This document shows, in pieces, positions 23,741 through 32,385 of a stretch of DNA of 64,000 nucleotides. Every line of letters begins with the position of its first letter. The first letter of the stretch is position 1. Made by a program: the position numbers and the translations under genes. Source of the stretch: Novosphingobium rosa NBRC 15208 (GTDB lineage: Bacteria; Pseudomonadota; Alphaproteobacteria; Sphingomonadales; Sphingomonadaceae); assembly GCF_001598555.1 (NCBI RefSeq), contig NZ_BCZE01000021.1:1-64000 (forward strand), given 5' to 3'. The notes beneath the pieces are model-generated. The model did not search any database, was not told where the DNA came from, and was given only the letters and a program-made list of their open reading frames with translations.

Positions 23741-25465
23741 ATGCATCACGTCGGCCCGATCGCGGGCGTGGCGGCCCATGGCTCGTGGATCGCCAGCGCC
23801 GGTTACGACAATCGCCTCATTCTCTGGGACGCGGCTTCACGCCGGGCGCTGGCGCGCTCGGCCCACGACCACCTCGTCAATGCCTGCGCCTTCAGCCATG
23901 ACGGCCGCTATCTGGTCAGCGCCAGCAGCGATTACAGCGCGCGCATCTGGTCCCTGCCCGACCTGCGGCTGATCGCCGTGCTGGGCGGCCATGGCGACGA
24001 TGTGGATATGGCCCGCTTCTCGCCCGATGACGCGCTGGTGGCCACCTGCGCGCTCGACCGAATCGTGCGGGTGTTCTCGGCCAGCGGCGCCCTGCGCCAC
24101 GAGATGCGTGGCCACACGGGCAACATCCTCTCGCTCGCCTGGATCGACAACGCCCGCTTCGTCACCTCCAGCGTCGATGGCACCTTGCGCCAGTGGGACG
24201 CGCAAACCGGCGCCTGCCTTGCCGTCACCGACCTTGGCGTGCGCAGCGACTGCGTGGACATCGCCCCGGACGGCCGCATTCTGGCGGGCGATGATGCGGG
24301 GCGGATCGCTCTGCTCTCAGGCGAGGAGACCATCTTCATTCCGGCCCATGAGGCGGGCATCAAGAAGCTGGTGCTGGCGCGCGATGGCGCGCGGCTGGTC
24401 ACGCTGGGCTATGACCGGGCGCTGGCCGTGTGGGATCTGGCACCGGGGCAGCCCCCGCGCGAGATCGCCCGCGAAACCATGCCCGCGCAGATCTGGGCCC
24501 GCGCGGCGGCGGTCTGTCCCGACGGGCGGATCGCGGTGGGCACCTTCGGCGGCAGCTGGGCGCGCTTCGATCCCGAGACCGCCCTCTGGGATCTGGAGGG
24601 CGTGGAAGCGGGCGAGGCGATCAATGCGCTGATCGACACGCCCCGGGGTCTGGCCTCCATCGGCGACGCGGGCCGGCTGCGGCTTGGCGGCATCTGCCTG
24701 GCCGAGATGGGCAGCCTGTGCAATTTCCTGACCGTCTGCGACGGGCGCCTGTTCACCGGCGGCCATCTGGGCGAGCTTTATGACGGCGCCAGCGGCGCGC
24801 TGCTCCACCGCCACCATTCCCCGCTCAACTGCGGCGCGGCCTTCCAGCGCCGGAGCGAAAAGCATCTCGCCGTGGGCACCTACACCGGCGAGATCCTCGT
24901 CTTTGCCGTCACCCCCAGCTTCGCCCATGTCGCCACGATCAGCGCCCACGCCAATGCGGTCAAAAGTCTGGCGGTGGGCGGCGGCGCGCTGTTCTCGGCT
25001 TGCGCCAACACCACGCTTGCCTGGCACGATCTGGAGGATCTGACCGAGACCCGCCGCCAGCCCAAGGCCCACACACGCATCGCCAATGCCGCCTGCGCGC
25101 TGGCATCCGGTCCCGCTGGCCCGGCCGGTTTTGCCACCGTCGGGCGCGACCGGATGCTGCGCCTGTGGCTGCCCGAGGGCGAGAGCACATATCTCACCCC
25201 TCATCCCAATTCGGTCAAATGCCTTGCCGCCAGCCCTTGCGGGCGCTGGCTCGCCTCGGGCAGCTATGGCGGCACGGTGGCCCTGTTCGACCGCGCGGCG
25301 ATGCGCTTTATGGACATGCGCCGGATCAGCAAGGCGGGCATTTCCGCGCTGTGCTGGCAAGAGGCCAGCGGCGCCTTTGCCGCCGCCGGCTATGATGGCG
25401 CAATCCATGCCGTTGCCCTGCCCGACTGCGCCAGCGCCCAGCTGAACCATAGGCACGCCGCATGA
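23741..25465 (+). CDS. WD40-repeat protein
   Basis: 574 residues from ATG 23741 (AGGAA 8 nt upstream); an in-frame TTG at 23642 would read through the second hairpin and is less likely. Repeats of about 40 residues run through the whole protein (HHVGPIAGVAAHGSWIASAGYDNRLILWDA; LVNACAFSHDGRYLVSASSDYSARIWS and so on), enough for one or two beta-propellers. No signal peptide, so cytoplasmic. WD40 propellers are protein-interaction platforms; here it may scaffold the cluster's enzymes. The ATGA overlap with the next gene shows an operon. Confidence 0.8.
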   Translation: MHHVGPIAGVAAHGSWIASAGYDNRLILWDAASRRALARSAHDHLVNACAFSHDGRYLVSASSDYSARIWSLPDLRLIAVLGGHGDDVDMARFSPDDALVATCALDRIVRVFSASGALRHEMRGHTGNILSLAWIDNARFVTSSVDGTLRQWDAQTGACLAVTDLGVRSDCVDIAPDGRILAGDDAGRIALLSGEETIFIPAHEAGIKKLVLARDGARLVTLGYDRALAVWDLAPGQPPREIARETMPAQIWARAAAVCPDGRIAVGTFGGSWARFDPETALWDLEGVEAGEAINALIDTPRGLASIGDAGRLRLGGICLAEMGSLCNFLTVCDGRLFTGGHLGELYDGASGALLHRHHSPLNCGAAFQRRSEKHLAVGTYTGEILVFAVTPSFAHVATISAHANAVKSLAVGGGALFSACANTTLAWHDLEDLTETRRQPKAHTRIANAACALASGPAGPAGFATVGRDRMLRLWLPEGESTYLTPHPNSVKCLAASPCGRWLASGSYGGTVALFDRAAMRFMDMRRISKAGISALCWQEASGAFAAAGYDGAIHAVALPDCASAQLNHRHAA

Positions 25466-26046
25466 GCCGCCTGCTGCTCCTGTGCGGCAGCCAGCGCGCC
25501 GGTTCGCTCAATGCAAGGCTGCTCGAAGAGCTGGCCGCCCATGTGCCGACCGGCCATGCCATCGACCGCTTTGCGCCCGGGGAGATTCGCCTGCCGCTCT
25601 ATGACGCCGTCTGCGAGCAGGACCCGGCCATCCGCCACCATCTGGCCGCGCTGCACCGACGCTTTGCCATGGCCGACGCCTTCATGCTGGCGAGCCCCGA
25701 ATATAACGGACTGATGACGCCCTTTCTCAAGAACCTCATCGACTGGATCTCGCGCCTGCCCTGGCTGGACCCGACCGCGCCCAATGTCTTCCTCGACAAG
25801 CCGGTGCTGCTATGCAGCGCCACGCCGGGGTGGAGCGGCGGCGCGCTGGGCCTGGTGCCCCTGCGCTCCTTGCTAGCCTATGTCGGCGCGGTGCCCTTCG
25901 GCGAGGCGATCACTCTGCCCCATGCGGGTCAGGCCTGGGACGCGGGCGGCAAACTCGACCCGCGCCTCGCTGACATGGGGTGGAGCGCCTGCGTCGCGCG
26001 GTTCTGCGCCTTTGCCGTGCGCGCCGACACGAGGAACGCGGCATGA
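25462..26046 (+). CDS. NADPH-dependent FMN reductase-like flavoprotein
   Basis: 194 residues. The flavodoxin-like fold is shown by the phosphate loop GSQRAGSLNARLL and the flavin-contact motif SPEYNGLMTPFLKNLIDWIS. Members reduce FMN, quinones or other acceptors with NAD(P)H. In this cluster it could supply reduced flavin or electrons to the diiron-type oxidase domain at 28931, or reduce ferric iron; both are guesses. It overlaps both neighbours by 4 bp (ATGA). Confidence 0.8.
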   Translation: MSRLLLLCGSQRAGSLNARLLEELAAHVPTGHAIDRFAPGEIRLPLYDAVCEQDPAIRHHLAALHRRFAMADAFMLASPEYNGLMTPFLKNLIDWISRLPWLDPTAPNVFLDKPVLLCSATPGWSGGALGLVPLRSLLAYVGAVPFGEAITLPHAGQAWDAGGKLDPRLADMGWSACVARFCAFAVRADTRNAA

Positions 26047-27065
26047 ACGCCCCGCAGCGCTGGCACCTTCCCCGCTTTGCCGGTTGGGATTGCAGCGGCA
26101 AGCAGGGCATGACCGACCGCGAAAGGCTGGGCATGCCCGCCCATTTCGTCGAGACACCGCTTCAGGCCGAGGTGACGCAGGCGACGACCGAGTTGCGGCA
26201 ACAACCGGCCGGCGCGCTGCTGGCACTGATCGAGGATGGCGCGGTCGATCTGGCGCGGCGCATCGCGGCAGGCAATCTGCTGGCACTCGCCGGGGACCCG
26301 CGCATCGATCCCCTCGCGCCCGAGATGATCGACATCCCCGGCGGAGACGTCACCATCGGCCTGGACGCCGACGAGGTTGATGCGGTGCTCGCCCGCCATG
26401 AGCGGCTGGGCCTGTCGCGCAGCTGGATCGAGAAGGAAGTGCCCCGCCACCGGCTGCGTCTCGCGCCCTACCGGTTGGCGCGCTATCCGGTCACCAATGC
26501 CGACTATCGCCAGTTCCTGCTGGAGAGCGGCGACGAGGAGATCCCCACCAGCTGGGCCTTCCGGCGCTATCCGGCGGAAAAAGCCAATCATCCGGTCCAT
26601 ACCGTCACGGCCCGCGCGGCGCAGGCCTATTGCGACTGGCTCGGCGCACGCACCGGCCGCGCCATGCGCCTGCCCACCGAGGCCGAGTGGGAATATGCCG
26701 CCGCCGGGCCGCAGGGCCGCGAGTTCCCCTGGGGTGAGCATTTCGACCCCGCTCTGGCCAACACCGCCGAATGCGGCTTGCTCGATACATCGCCGGTCGG
26801 CGTTTTTGTCGGAGGCGCATCGCCCTTCAGCCTTTGCGACATGGGCGGCAATGTCGAGGAATATGTTGCCGATGCCTATGCCGCCTATCCCGGCGGCGCC
26901 CCGGTGCGCGACGATCTGGTCGAACTCCACGGCACCTATCGCGTGGCGCGCGGCGGCGCCTTCAGCCGCTTTGCCGACCTTGCCCGCACCCGCCGCCGCC
27001 ATGGCCACAACCCGCGCTCGGCGACCTATGCCATGGGGCTGCGCATCGCGGAGACGCCGCAGTGA
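26043..27065 (+). CDS. SUMF1/EgtB/PvdO-family protein
   Basis: 340 residues. The C-terminal 230 residues are an FGE-sulfatase (SUMF1) domain: RYPVTNADYRQFL, RLPTEAEWEYAAAGPQG, CDMGGNVEEYVAD and RVARGGAFSRFADLARTRRRHG. True formylglycine-generating enzymes keep two Cys near the RGGS segment that bind copper; both are absent here (RGGAFSRFADLARTR). It therefore belongs with EgtB- or PvdO-type relatives that oxidise or tailor small molecules, including siderophore chromophores. The N-terminal 100 residues are helical and unassigned, not clearly a DinB domain. Translationally coupled on both sides. Confidence 0.75.
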   Translation: MNAPQRWHLPRFAGWDCSGKQGMTDRERLGMPAHFVETPLQAEVTQATTELRQQPAGALLALIEDGAVDLARRIAAGNLLALAGDPRIDPLAPEMIDIPGGDVTIGLDADEVDAVLARHERLGLSRSWIEKEVPRHRLRLAPYRLARYPVTNADYRQFLLESGDEEIPTSWAFRRYPAEKANHPVHTVTARAAQAYCDWLGARTGRAMRLPTEAEWEYAAAGPQGREFPWGEHFDPALANTAECGLLDTSPVGVFVGGASPFSLCDMGGNVEEYVADAYAAYPGGAPVRDDLVELHGTYRVARGGAFSRFADLARTRRRHGHNPRSATYAMGLRIAETPQ

Positions 27066-28300
27066 GCCATCTGCTGGTCATCGACCTGCCCGGCGGCAAT
27101 GACACCGACATCCTGGCGGCGGCGCGCAATCTGGGCCACAAGGTCAGCTTTCTCACCGCCGACCCTGCGCATTATCTCGCCCAGAGCGAGGTGGCGCACG
27201 AATTGGCGGACGCCGCCATCATCCCCGTGCCCGGCTTCGAGCTGCCCGGGGTGATTGCCGACCTGCTGGAGCGGCACGCTGACGATCCCTTCGCCGCCGT
27301 GCTCTGCCTGCAAGACCTGCGCATTGTGGAAAGCGCGAAAATCGCCCAGGCGCTCGGGCTGGCCCATCTCAATCCCCGGACCGCAACGCTGGCGCGCGAC
27401 AAGGCCGCCGTGCGCCGCCATCTTGAGGCCAAAGGCCTTCCACAGCCCCCCTGCCTTGAAGCCGATGGGCCCGAAGCCCTGCTGGCAGCCGTCGCCGCCA
27501 TCGGCCTGCCCGCGCTCATCAAGCCGGCCGACGGCTTCGGATCGCAGAATGTCTTTGCCCTGCGCCATGAGGCCGATCTGGACACCTTGCGGCAACTCGC
27601 CGATCTGGTGGCCGCCGGGCCGGGCCACTATGGGCTTGGCGTGGCCGCGCGGGGCAAGATGCTCGTGGAACGGCTGATCGAGGGGCAACTGGTCGGGCTC
27701 GACACGATGACGGCGCGGGGGGAACACCGCCTTCTGGGCGTCAACGAGAAGCTGATGTTCGCGGCGCCCTCCTTTGCCATGCGCGGGGGATGTTTCATCG
27801 CCAATGCGGGCCAGTTCGCCCAGCTTGAGGCCAGCGCCTTTGCCCTGCTCGACGCAATCGGCTTCGACCATGGCGCGGCGCATATCGAGATGATGCTGAC
27901 GCGCGACGGGCCGGTGCTGGTCGAGATCAACCCAAGGCTGGTCGGCGCGCGGATTGCCCGCATGGTCAGCGCCGGATTGCAGCGGTCGATCCATGCCGAT
28001 CTGATTGCCCTCCATGTCGAAGGGCAGCTGCCTCCTCCGGTCGACCGGGCCCATTATGTCACCAACCGCTGGCTGGCCGCGCCTTGCGCTGGACAACTGA
28101 CCCATCTCGACATACCCGACACCGCCGACGAACCTGCCAGCTTCACCATGATGGCCCGCGTCGGCGACATGGTAACCCCGCCGCTCGACAATGCCGACCG
28201 GCTCGGCATGGCCATGACCTGGGGGTACGAGCGCACCCTCGCCGAAACGCGGGCAGAACAACTGCTGGCCGAAACGCGGATGGTGGTTGCGCCCGTCTAG
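27062..28300 (+). CDS. ATP-grasp ligase
   Basis: 412 residues from a GTG that overlaps the previous stop (GTGA). ATP-grasp enzymes activate a carboxylate as acyl phosphate and join it to an amine or thiol. Visible elements are an N-terminal Rossmann-like pre-grasp domain (LLVIDLPGGNDTDILAAARNLGH), GLPALIKPADGFGSQNVF for the ATP lysine, VERLIEGQLVGLDTM, and the metal-binding VLVEINPRLVGARI. The layout matches L-amino acid ligases and carbamoyl-phosphate-synthase-like ligases more than graspetide enzymes. It likely forms an amide bond in the cluster's product; the substrates are unknown. Confidence 0.8.
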   Translation: MSHLLVIDLPGGNDTDILAAARNLGHKVSFLTADPAHYLAQSEVAHELADAAIIPVPGFELPGVIADLLERHADDPFAAVLCLQDLRIVESAKIAQALGLAHLNPRTATLARDKAAVRRHLEAKGLPQPPCLEADGPEALLAAVAAIGLPALIKPADGFGSQNVFALRHEADLDTLRQLADLVAAGPGHYGLGVAARGKMLVERLIEGQLVGLDTMTARGEHRLLGVNEKLMFAAPSFAMRGGCFIANAGQFAQLEASAFALLDAIGFDHGAAHIEMMLTRDGPVLVEINPRLVGARIARMVSAGLQRSIHADLIALHVEGQLPPPVDRAHYVTNRWLAAPCAGQLTHLDIPDTADEPASFTMMARVGDMVTPPLDNADRLGMAMTWGYERTLAETRAEQLLAETRMVVAPV

Positions 28301-28362
28301 CACGAGAAATGATGCCCATCGCGCCCCGGCCACTGAGGGAGCCATCGGGCCGCGACGTCTAT

Positions 28363-28378
28363 CCTGCAAGCTTGCAGG
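28363..28378. promoter_or_regulatory. 16-bp perfect palindrome over the ribosome-binding site
   Basis: CCTGCAAGCTTGCAGG ends in the AGG used as the ribosome-binding site of the gene at 28386. It could be an operator or an RNA hairpin that hides the site. It resembles the general dyad form of regulator boxes (CTG-N8-CAG) but matches no specific one. Confidence 0.45.
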
Positions 28379-28385
28379 AGCGCAT

Positions 28386-28934
28386 ATGATCGGTTGCCCA
28401 GCTTTTGAGATGATCCGTCGGCGCTACGCCCAGTCCTTCGGCGCGGATCTGGTGCCCAGCTTCGAGGCCTATCGCGGCCATGGAACCACGCCTTGCAAGG
28501 CGGCTTTGGGCTTTCGGCGTGCTGCGGGCCAAAGGCTGTTTCTCGAATGCTATCTCGACGAACCCATCGAAAGCCTCGCCAGCGCCGCGCTCGGCCGCCA
28601 GGTCACGCGCGAAAGCATCGTGGAAATCGGCAATTTCGCGGCCGATAACGCCCTGTCCATGATCGCGCTCTGGGGGACTGTTTCCAACGATCTGGCACAA
28701 GACTGCGACCTTGCCGTGGCAACACTGACGCTGCCGCTGCGCCGCATGTTCAGGCGTGTGGGCATTCCCTTTCAGGTGCTAGGGGAGGCCGAGCCTCACC
28801 GCCTGCCACCAGAGAGCGGAGCCTGGGGCGCCTATTACGACCTTGCGCCACAGGTATGCCTGGGCGAGATCGCCAAAGCCCAACAGGCGATCGCAGACTT
28901 CATGGCACCTCGCCATCAGGTGCGCGCGGCATGA
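28386..28934 (+). CDS. thermostable-hemolysin (delta-VPH) family protein, GNAT-like
   Basis: 182 residues. Despite the family name, these proteins resemble acyl-homoserine-lactone-synthase/GNAT folds. Features: FEMIRRRYAQSFGADLVPSFEAYRG, FRRAAGQRLFLECYLDEPIE, and VTRESIVEIGNFAADNALSM, which sits where acyl-acceptor residues of the fold lie. It overlaps the adenylating enzyme (ATGA) and is followed by an SDR, a grouping that suggests it transfers or binds an acyl group made by the ligase. Hemolytic activity is not implied. Confidence 0.7.
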   Translation: MIGCPAFEMIRRRYAQSFGADLVPSFEAYRGHGTTPCKAALGFRRAAGQRLFLECYLDEPIESLASAALGRQVTRESIVEIGNFAADNALSMIALWGTVSNDLAQDCDLAVATLTLPLRRMFRRVGIPFQVLGEAEPHRLPPESGAWGAYYDLAPQVCLGEIAKAQQAIADFMAPRHQVRAA

Positions 28935-30973
28935 GCGCGCTGTTTGAGGCGATGGATCGCCACACCGCCGCCGATGGCATGGCGCCGGCACTCGACCCGA
29001 TCACGGCGCCGCTCATCTCGCGCGGCGATCTGCGTGGGCAGATCGAAACCTTGCGCCACGCTTTGGCCCAGGCCACGCCGTCCGGCCAACCGATTGCCTT
29101 CCAGCGCGACCACGGGCCCGAGGCCGTGGCGCTTGAGCTGGCGCTGCTGCAATCGGGCGTTCCGGTGCTTTCGCTCCCCTCCTTCTTTACCGATGCGCAG
29201 CGCATTCATGCCATCGCGACCTGTGGTGCGAGCCTGTCCGATGCGCCCAGCGGCGGCGCTATTCCGACTGCCCCCAGCCTGCCGGAGGGCACGGCGCGCA
29301 TCACCTTCACCTCCGGGTCCACCGGCACGCCAAAGGGCATCTGCCTCTCCGCCGACCATATGATGGAGGTGGCAGCCTCGGTGGTGGCTGCCGTCGGCGA
29401 CCATCACGCCGGCCGCCATCTGGCGCTTTTGCCACCGGGCATCCTGCTCGAGACGGTGGCCGGGCTGTTCGCCACCTTGCTGGCGGGCGGCACCTATGTC
29501 TGCCCGCCACAGGCTCTGGTGGGGCTCGCTGATCCCTTCCGCCCCGATTTCGACGTCATGGCGCGCGCCATGGCAGCATGGCGGATCACCTCGACCATTC
29601 TGGTGCCCGAATATCTGGCCGGGCTGGTCCGGGTAATGGAGGCGACGGGGTTGCGCCTCCCCGACCTCACCATTCTGGCGGTGGGCGGCGCGCGCGTGGC
29701 GCCCGAGCTGCTGGCCCGCGCAAGGGCGCTCGGCCTGCCGTTGCGGCAAGGCTATGGGCTGACCGAAGCGGCGTCGGTGGTGGCGCTGGAAGGCGCGCAG
29801 GCCGATGGCGCAGGCTCGGTGGGGCAAGCGCTGGGCCATATGCGGGTCCATCTGGCGCAGGATGGCGAGGTCATGCTGGAGGGCCCCCTGTGTCTGGGCG
29901 CAATTGGCGAAGCGCCGCCAGCCTGCCCCTACCCCACCGGCGACATCGGCCACATCGACGAGGCCGGGCGCCTGTGGATCGAGGGCCGCAAATCCAACCT
30001 GCTGATCACCAGCCACGGTCGCAACATCTCGCCCGAATGGGTCGAGGAAGCGCTGCTGGCCGAGCCCGACATCATGCAGGCCATGGTCTATGGCGATGGC
30101 CTGCCCGCCTTGCAGGCGCTGCTGGTTCCAGCCCACCCCCGGGCGGATCTCGGCGCGGCGGTCGCCCGGGCCAACAGCCAGCTGCCGACCTATGCCCATG
30201 TGGTGCAATGGCGCGAGGTCGCCCATTTCACACCGATGAACGGGCTCCTCACCGGCAACGGACGCCTGCGCCGCAAAGCCATCTCCGCCCTGTGGATTGA
30301 CGGCGAGCCGCGTTTCTCAACAAGGCTGGAGGCAGACACCGTTCGCGAGCGGATCGCCTTTCTCTCCACGCCGCAGGTGCACGCGGGGCTGGCGGGCGAG
30401 GTCAGCCTTGGCGCCTACATCGCCTATCTCACGCAGGCCTACCACCATGTGCGCCACACCGTGCCGCTGATGCGCGCCGCGCGGGCCCGCCTGCCCCATC
30501 GCCCCGAACTCGTCAGCGCGCTCGATGACTATATCGCCGAGGAAACGGGGCATGAGGAATGGATCCTGTCCGACATCGCGGCAGCGGGCGGCAATGCCGA
30601 TGGGGCTCGTCACAGCCAGCCCGCTGCGGCCACCCATGCCATGGTCCAGCACGCCTATGACCAGATCGCCTCCGGTAATCCGGTCTGCTTCTTCGGTATG
30701 GTCTATGTGCTGGAAAGCGTCAGCGTGGCGCTGGCCCAGCGCGGCGCCAACGCGCTGGCCGACCGCCTCGCCCTGCCGCCGGAAGCCTTCACCTACCTCA
30801 CCTCGCATGGCGCGCTCGATCAGGATCACATGCGTTTCTTCGCCGATCTGGTCGATGCCTTGCCTGGTGAGGATGACAGGCAGGCCATCATCACCATGGC
30901 ACGGGCGATGTTCGGCCTGTTTGCCGGTGTCTTTGCCTCGATCGATCTGGAGGCGGCGCATGAACCGGCTTGA
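28931..30973 (+). CDS. acyl/aminoacyl-adenylating enzyme fused to a heme-oxygenase-like oxidase domain
   Basis: 680 residues. Residues 1-455 are an ANL adenylation domain with ITFTSGSTGTPKGICLS, GYGLTEAAS, YPTGDIG and a C-terminal lysine in GNGRLRRKAI. From about 465 to the end lies an all-helical domain of the heme-oxygenase-like diiron oxidase or TenA type, with an EExxHEE motif near 537 (EETGHEEWILSDI) and DQDHMRFF near 631. A fusion implies that the activated acyl group, or a product made from it, is oxidised on the same polypeptide. No carrier-protein domain is present. It is coupled to its neighbours by overlaps of 4 and 14 bp. Confidence 0.8.
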   Translation: MSALFEAMDRHTAADGMAPALDPITAPLISRGDLRGQIETLRHALAQATPSGQPIAFQRDHGPEAVALELALLQSGVPVLSLPSFFTDAQRIHAIATCGASLSDAPSGGAIPTAPSLPEGTARITFTSGSTGTPKGICLSADHMMEVAASVVAAVGDHHAGRHLALLPPGILLETVAGLFATLLAGGTYVCPPQALVGLADPFRPDFDVMARAMAAWRITSTILVPEYLAGLVRVMEATGLRLPDLTILAVGGARVAPELLARARALGLPLRQGYGLTEAASVVALEGAQADGAGSVGQALGHMRVHLAQDGEVMLEGPLCLGAIGEAPPACPYPTGDIGHIDEAGRLWIEGRKSNLLITSHGRNISPEWVEEALLAEPDIMQAMVYGDGLPALQALLVPAHPRADLGAAVARANSQLPTYAHVVQWREVAHFTPMNGLLTGNGRLRRKAISALWIDGEPRFSTRLEADTVRERIAFLSTPQVHAGLAGEVSLGAYIAYLTQAYHHVRHTVPLMRAARARLPHRPELVSALDDYIAEETGHEEWILSDIAAAGGNADGARHSQPAAATHAMVQHAYDQIASGNPVCFFGMVYVLESVSVALAQRGANALADRLALPPEAFTYLTSHGALDQDHMRFFADLVDALPGEDDRQAIITMARAMFGLFAGVFASIDLEAAHEPA

Positions 30974-31715
30974 GGGCAAGCGGATCGTGCTGACCGGCGG
31001 CGCGGGCGGCATCGGCCTGCCGCTGGCCCAGCTGCTCGATGATCTGGGCGCCCATGTCACCAATGTGGACCGGCTCCGTTGCCCGGCCGCCCATGTCAAC
31101 TGGCTGACCGATCTGGGCGATGACATCGCCCTGACCCAGCTGGCCAGAACGCTGGCGGCGGAGACGCCCGACATGCTGATCAATCTGGCCGGGGTGCTTG
31201 CCTTCGGGCTGCACGAAAAGCAGGATCCGGCGCAGCTTGCCCTGTGCTATCGCATCAACCTTCTCGTGCCCGCCGTTCTGGCCCAGGCCGTCGCCGGGCC
31301 GATGCGGGCGCGCGGGTCAGGGCAGATCGTCAATGTCGGCTCGGTGCTCGGCGCCATCCCCTATCCATGGTTTGCCGCCTATTCCAGCAGCAAGGCGGGT
31401 CTTGCCGCGCTGAGCCAGGCCTTGCGGCGCGAGCTGGACGGCAGCGGTGTCACCGTCACCCATATTGCCCCGCGCGCGGCGCGCACCGCCTTCAACAACA
31501 GCCTCGTCAACCGCTTCCTGACCGTGGCGGGCATGACAGCCGACAGCCCTGACCATGTTGCTGCCCGCATAGCCGAGGCGATCCGGTCGGGTGCTGCTCA
31601 TGTCACGGTCGGGCGGATGGAAGGCCTCTTCAGCCTGATCAATGCCATTGCCCCCCGGATGATCGATCGCGGCATCGCTCCGCAATTGCGCCGCCTGCGA
31701 GCCGAGTTTTCCTGA
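30960..31715 (+). CDS. short-chain dehydrogenase/reductase
   Basis: 251 residues. Classical SDR: NAD(P)-binding VLTGGAGGIGLPLA, NLAGVL after strand 4, catalytic Ser in VNVGSVLG and the pair YSSSK (Tyr-x-x-x-Lys), with the later APRAARTAF loop. It probably reduces or oxidises a carbonyl/alcohol in the pathway. The 14-bp overlap with the previous gene supports co-expression. Confidence 0.85.
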   Translation: MNRLEGKRIVLTGGAGGIGLPLAQLLDDLGAHVTNVDRLRCPAAHVNWLTDLGDDIALTQLARTLAAETPDMLINLAGVLAFGLHEKQDPAQLALCYRINLLVPAVLAQAVAGPMRARGSGQIVNVGSVLGAIPYPWFAAYSSSKAGLAALSQALRRELDGSGVTVTHIAPRAARTAFNNSLVNRFLTVAGMTADSPDHVAARIAEAIRSGAAHVTVGRMEGLFSLINAIAPRMIDRGIAPQLRRLRAEFS

Positions 31716-31736
31716 TCCACACCCAAGGACGCCATC

Positions 31737-32375
31737 ATGAAACGACATCTTGCCACTCTGGGAGGACTGCTCCTCACTCTGGCCGGTTCGGCAGGCGCCG
31801 CCCCCGATCTGGCGGCACAGGTCAAAGGCATCAACGACGGTTGGGCCCATATCACCTATGACATGAACGGATCGAGCCACCAGACCGTGGCACTGGCCCA
31901 GCTGGATCAGCGCGCCGCCGATCTGGTCGCCCATAATCCCGGGCAGGCCGAGCCGTTGCTGTGGGAAGGGATCGTGGTGAGCGAGGAAGCCAATCGCGCC
32001 AACATCTTCCACAAGCTGTCCCTCGCCACGCGCGCGAAGGATCTGATCGAGCGGGCCTACAAGATCGATCCGCGCGCGGGCCATGGCGGCGCGGCGATGA
32101 GCCTTGGCGTCCTCTACTACAAGGTTCCCGGCTCCCCGATCGGCTTTGGCGACAAGCATCTGGCCCGGCGCCTGCTGCTTGAGGGGTTGGCAATCGATCC
32201 GGGCGGCCTCGATGCCAATTACTTCTGGGGCGATTTCCTGCATGCGCAAGGGGACGACGCAGGCGCACGCGCTGCCCTCCAAAAGGCTCTGCGTGCACCT
32301 CATGACCCCAGTCGCCCGGCCTGGGATGCCGGGCGACGCCGCGAGGTGCAGGCCCTGTTGGCAAAGGTGGGCTGA
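31737..32375 (+). CDS. secreted repeat (TPR-like) protein, unknown
   Basis: 212 residues with a signal peptide (MKRHLATLGGLLLTLAGSAGA|AP). The mature part is all-helical with TPR-like pairs (DLIERAYKIDPRAGHGGAAMSLGVLYYKVPG; LLLEGLAIDPGGLDANYFWGDFLHAQGDDAGARAALQKAL). Periplasmic by prediction. It may help trafficking of the cluster product or stabilise envelope enzymes; no defined family recognised. Confidence 0.65.
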   Translation: MKRHLATLGGLLLTLAGSAGAAPDLAAQVKGINDGWAHITYDMNGSSHQTVALAQLDQRAADLVAHNPGQAEPLLWEGIVVSEEANRANIFHKLSLATRAKDLIERAYKIDPRAGHGGAAMSLGVLYYKVPGSPIGFGDKHLARRLLLEGLAIDPGGLDANYFWGDFLHAQGDDAGARAALQKALRAPHDPSRPAWDAGRRREVQALLAKVG

Positions 32376-32385
32376 GCGGGCGCTT

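Noticed and set aside
28386..28934. hemolysin toxin role for the thermostable-hemolysin family gene
   Set aside because: The family name is historical; the sequence is GNAT/AHL-synthase-like without a signal peptide and lies in an enzyme operon.
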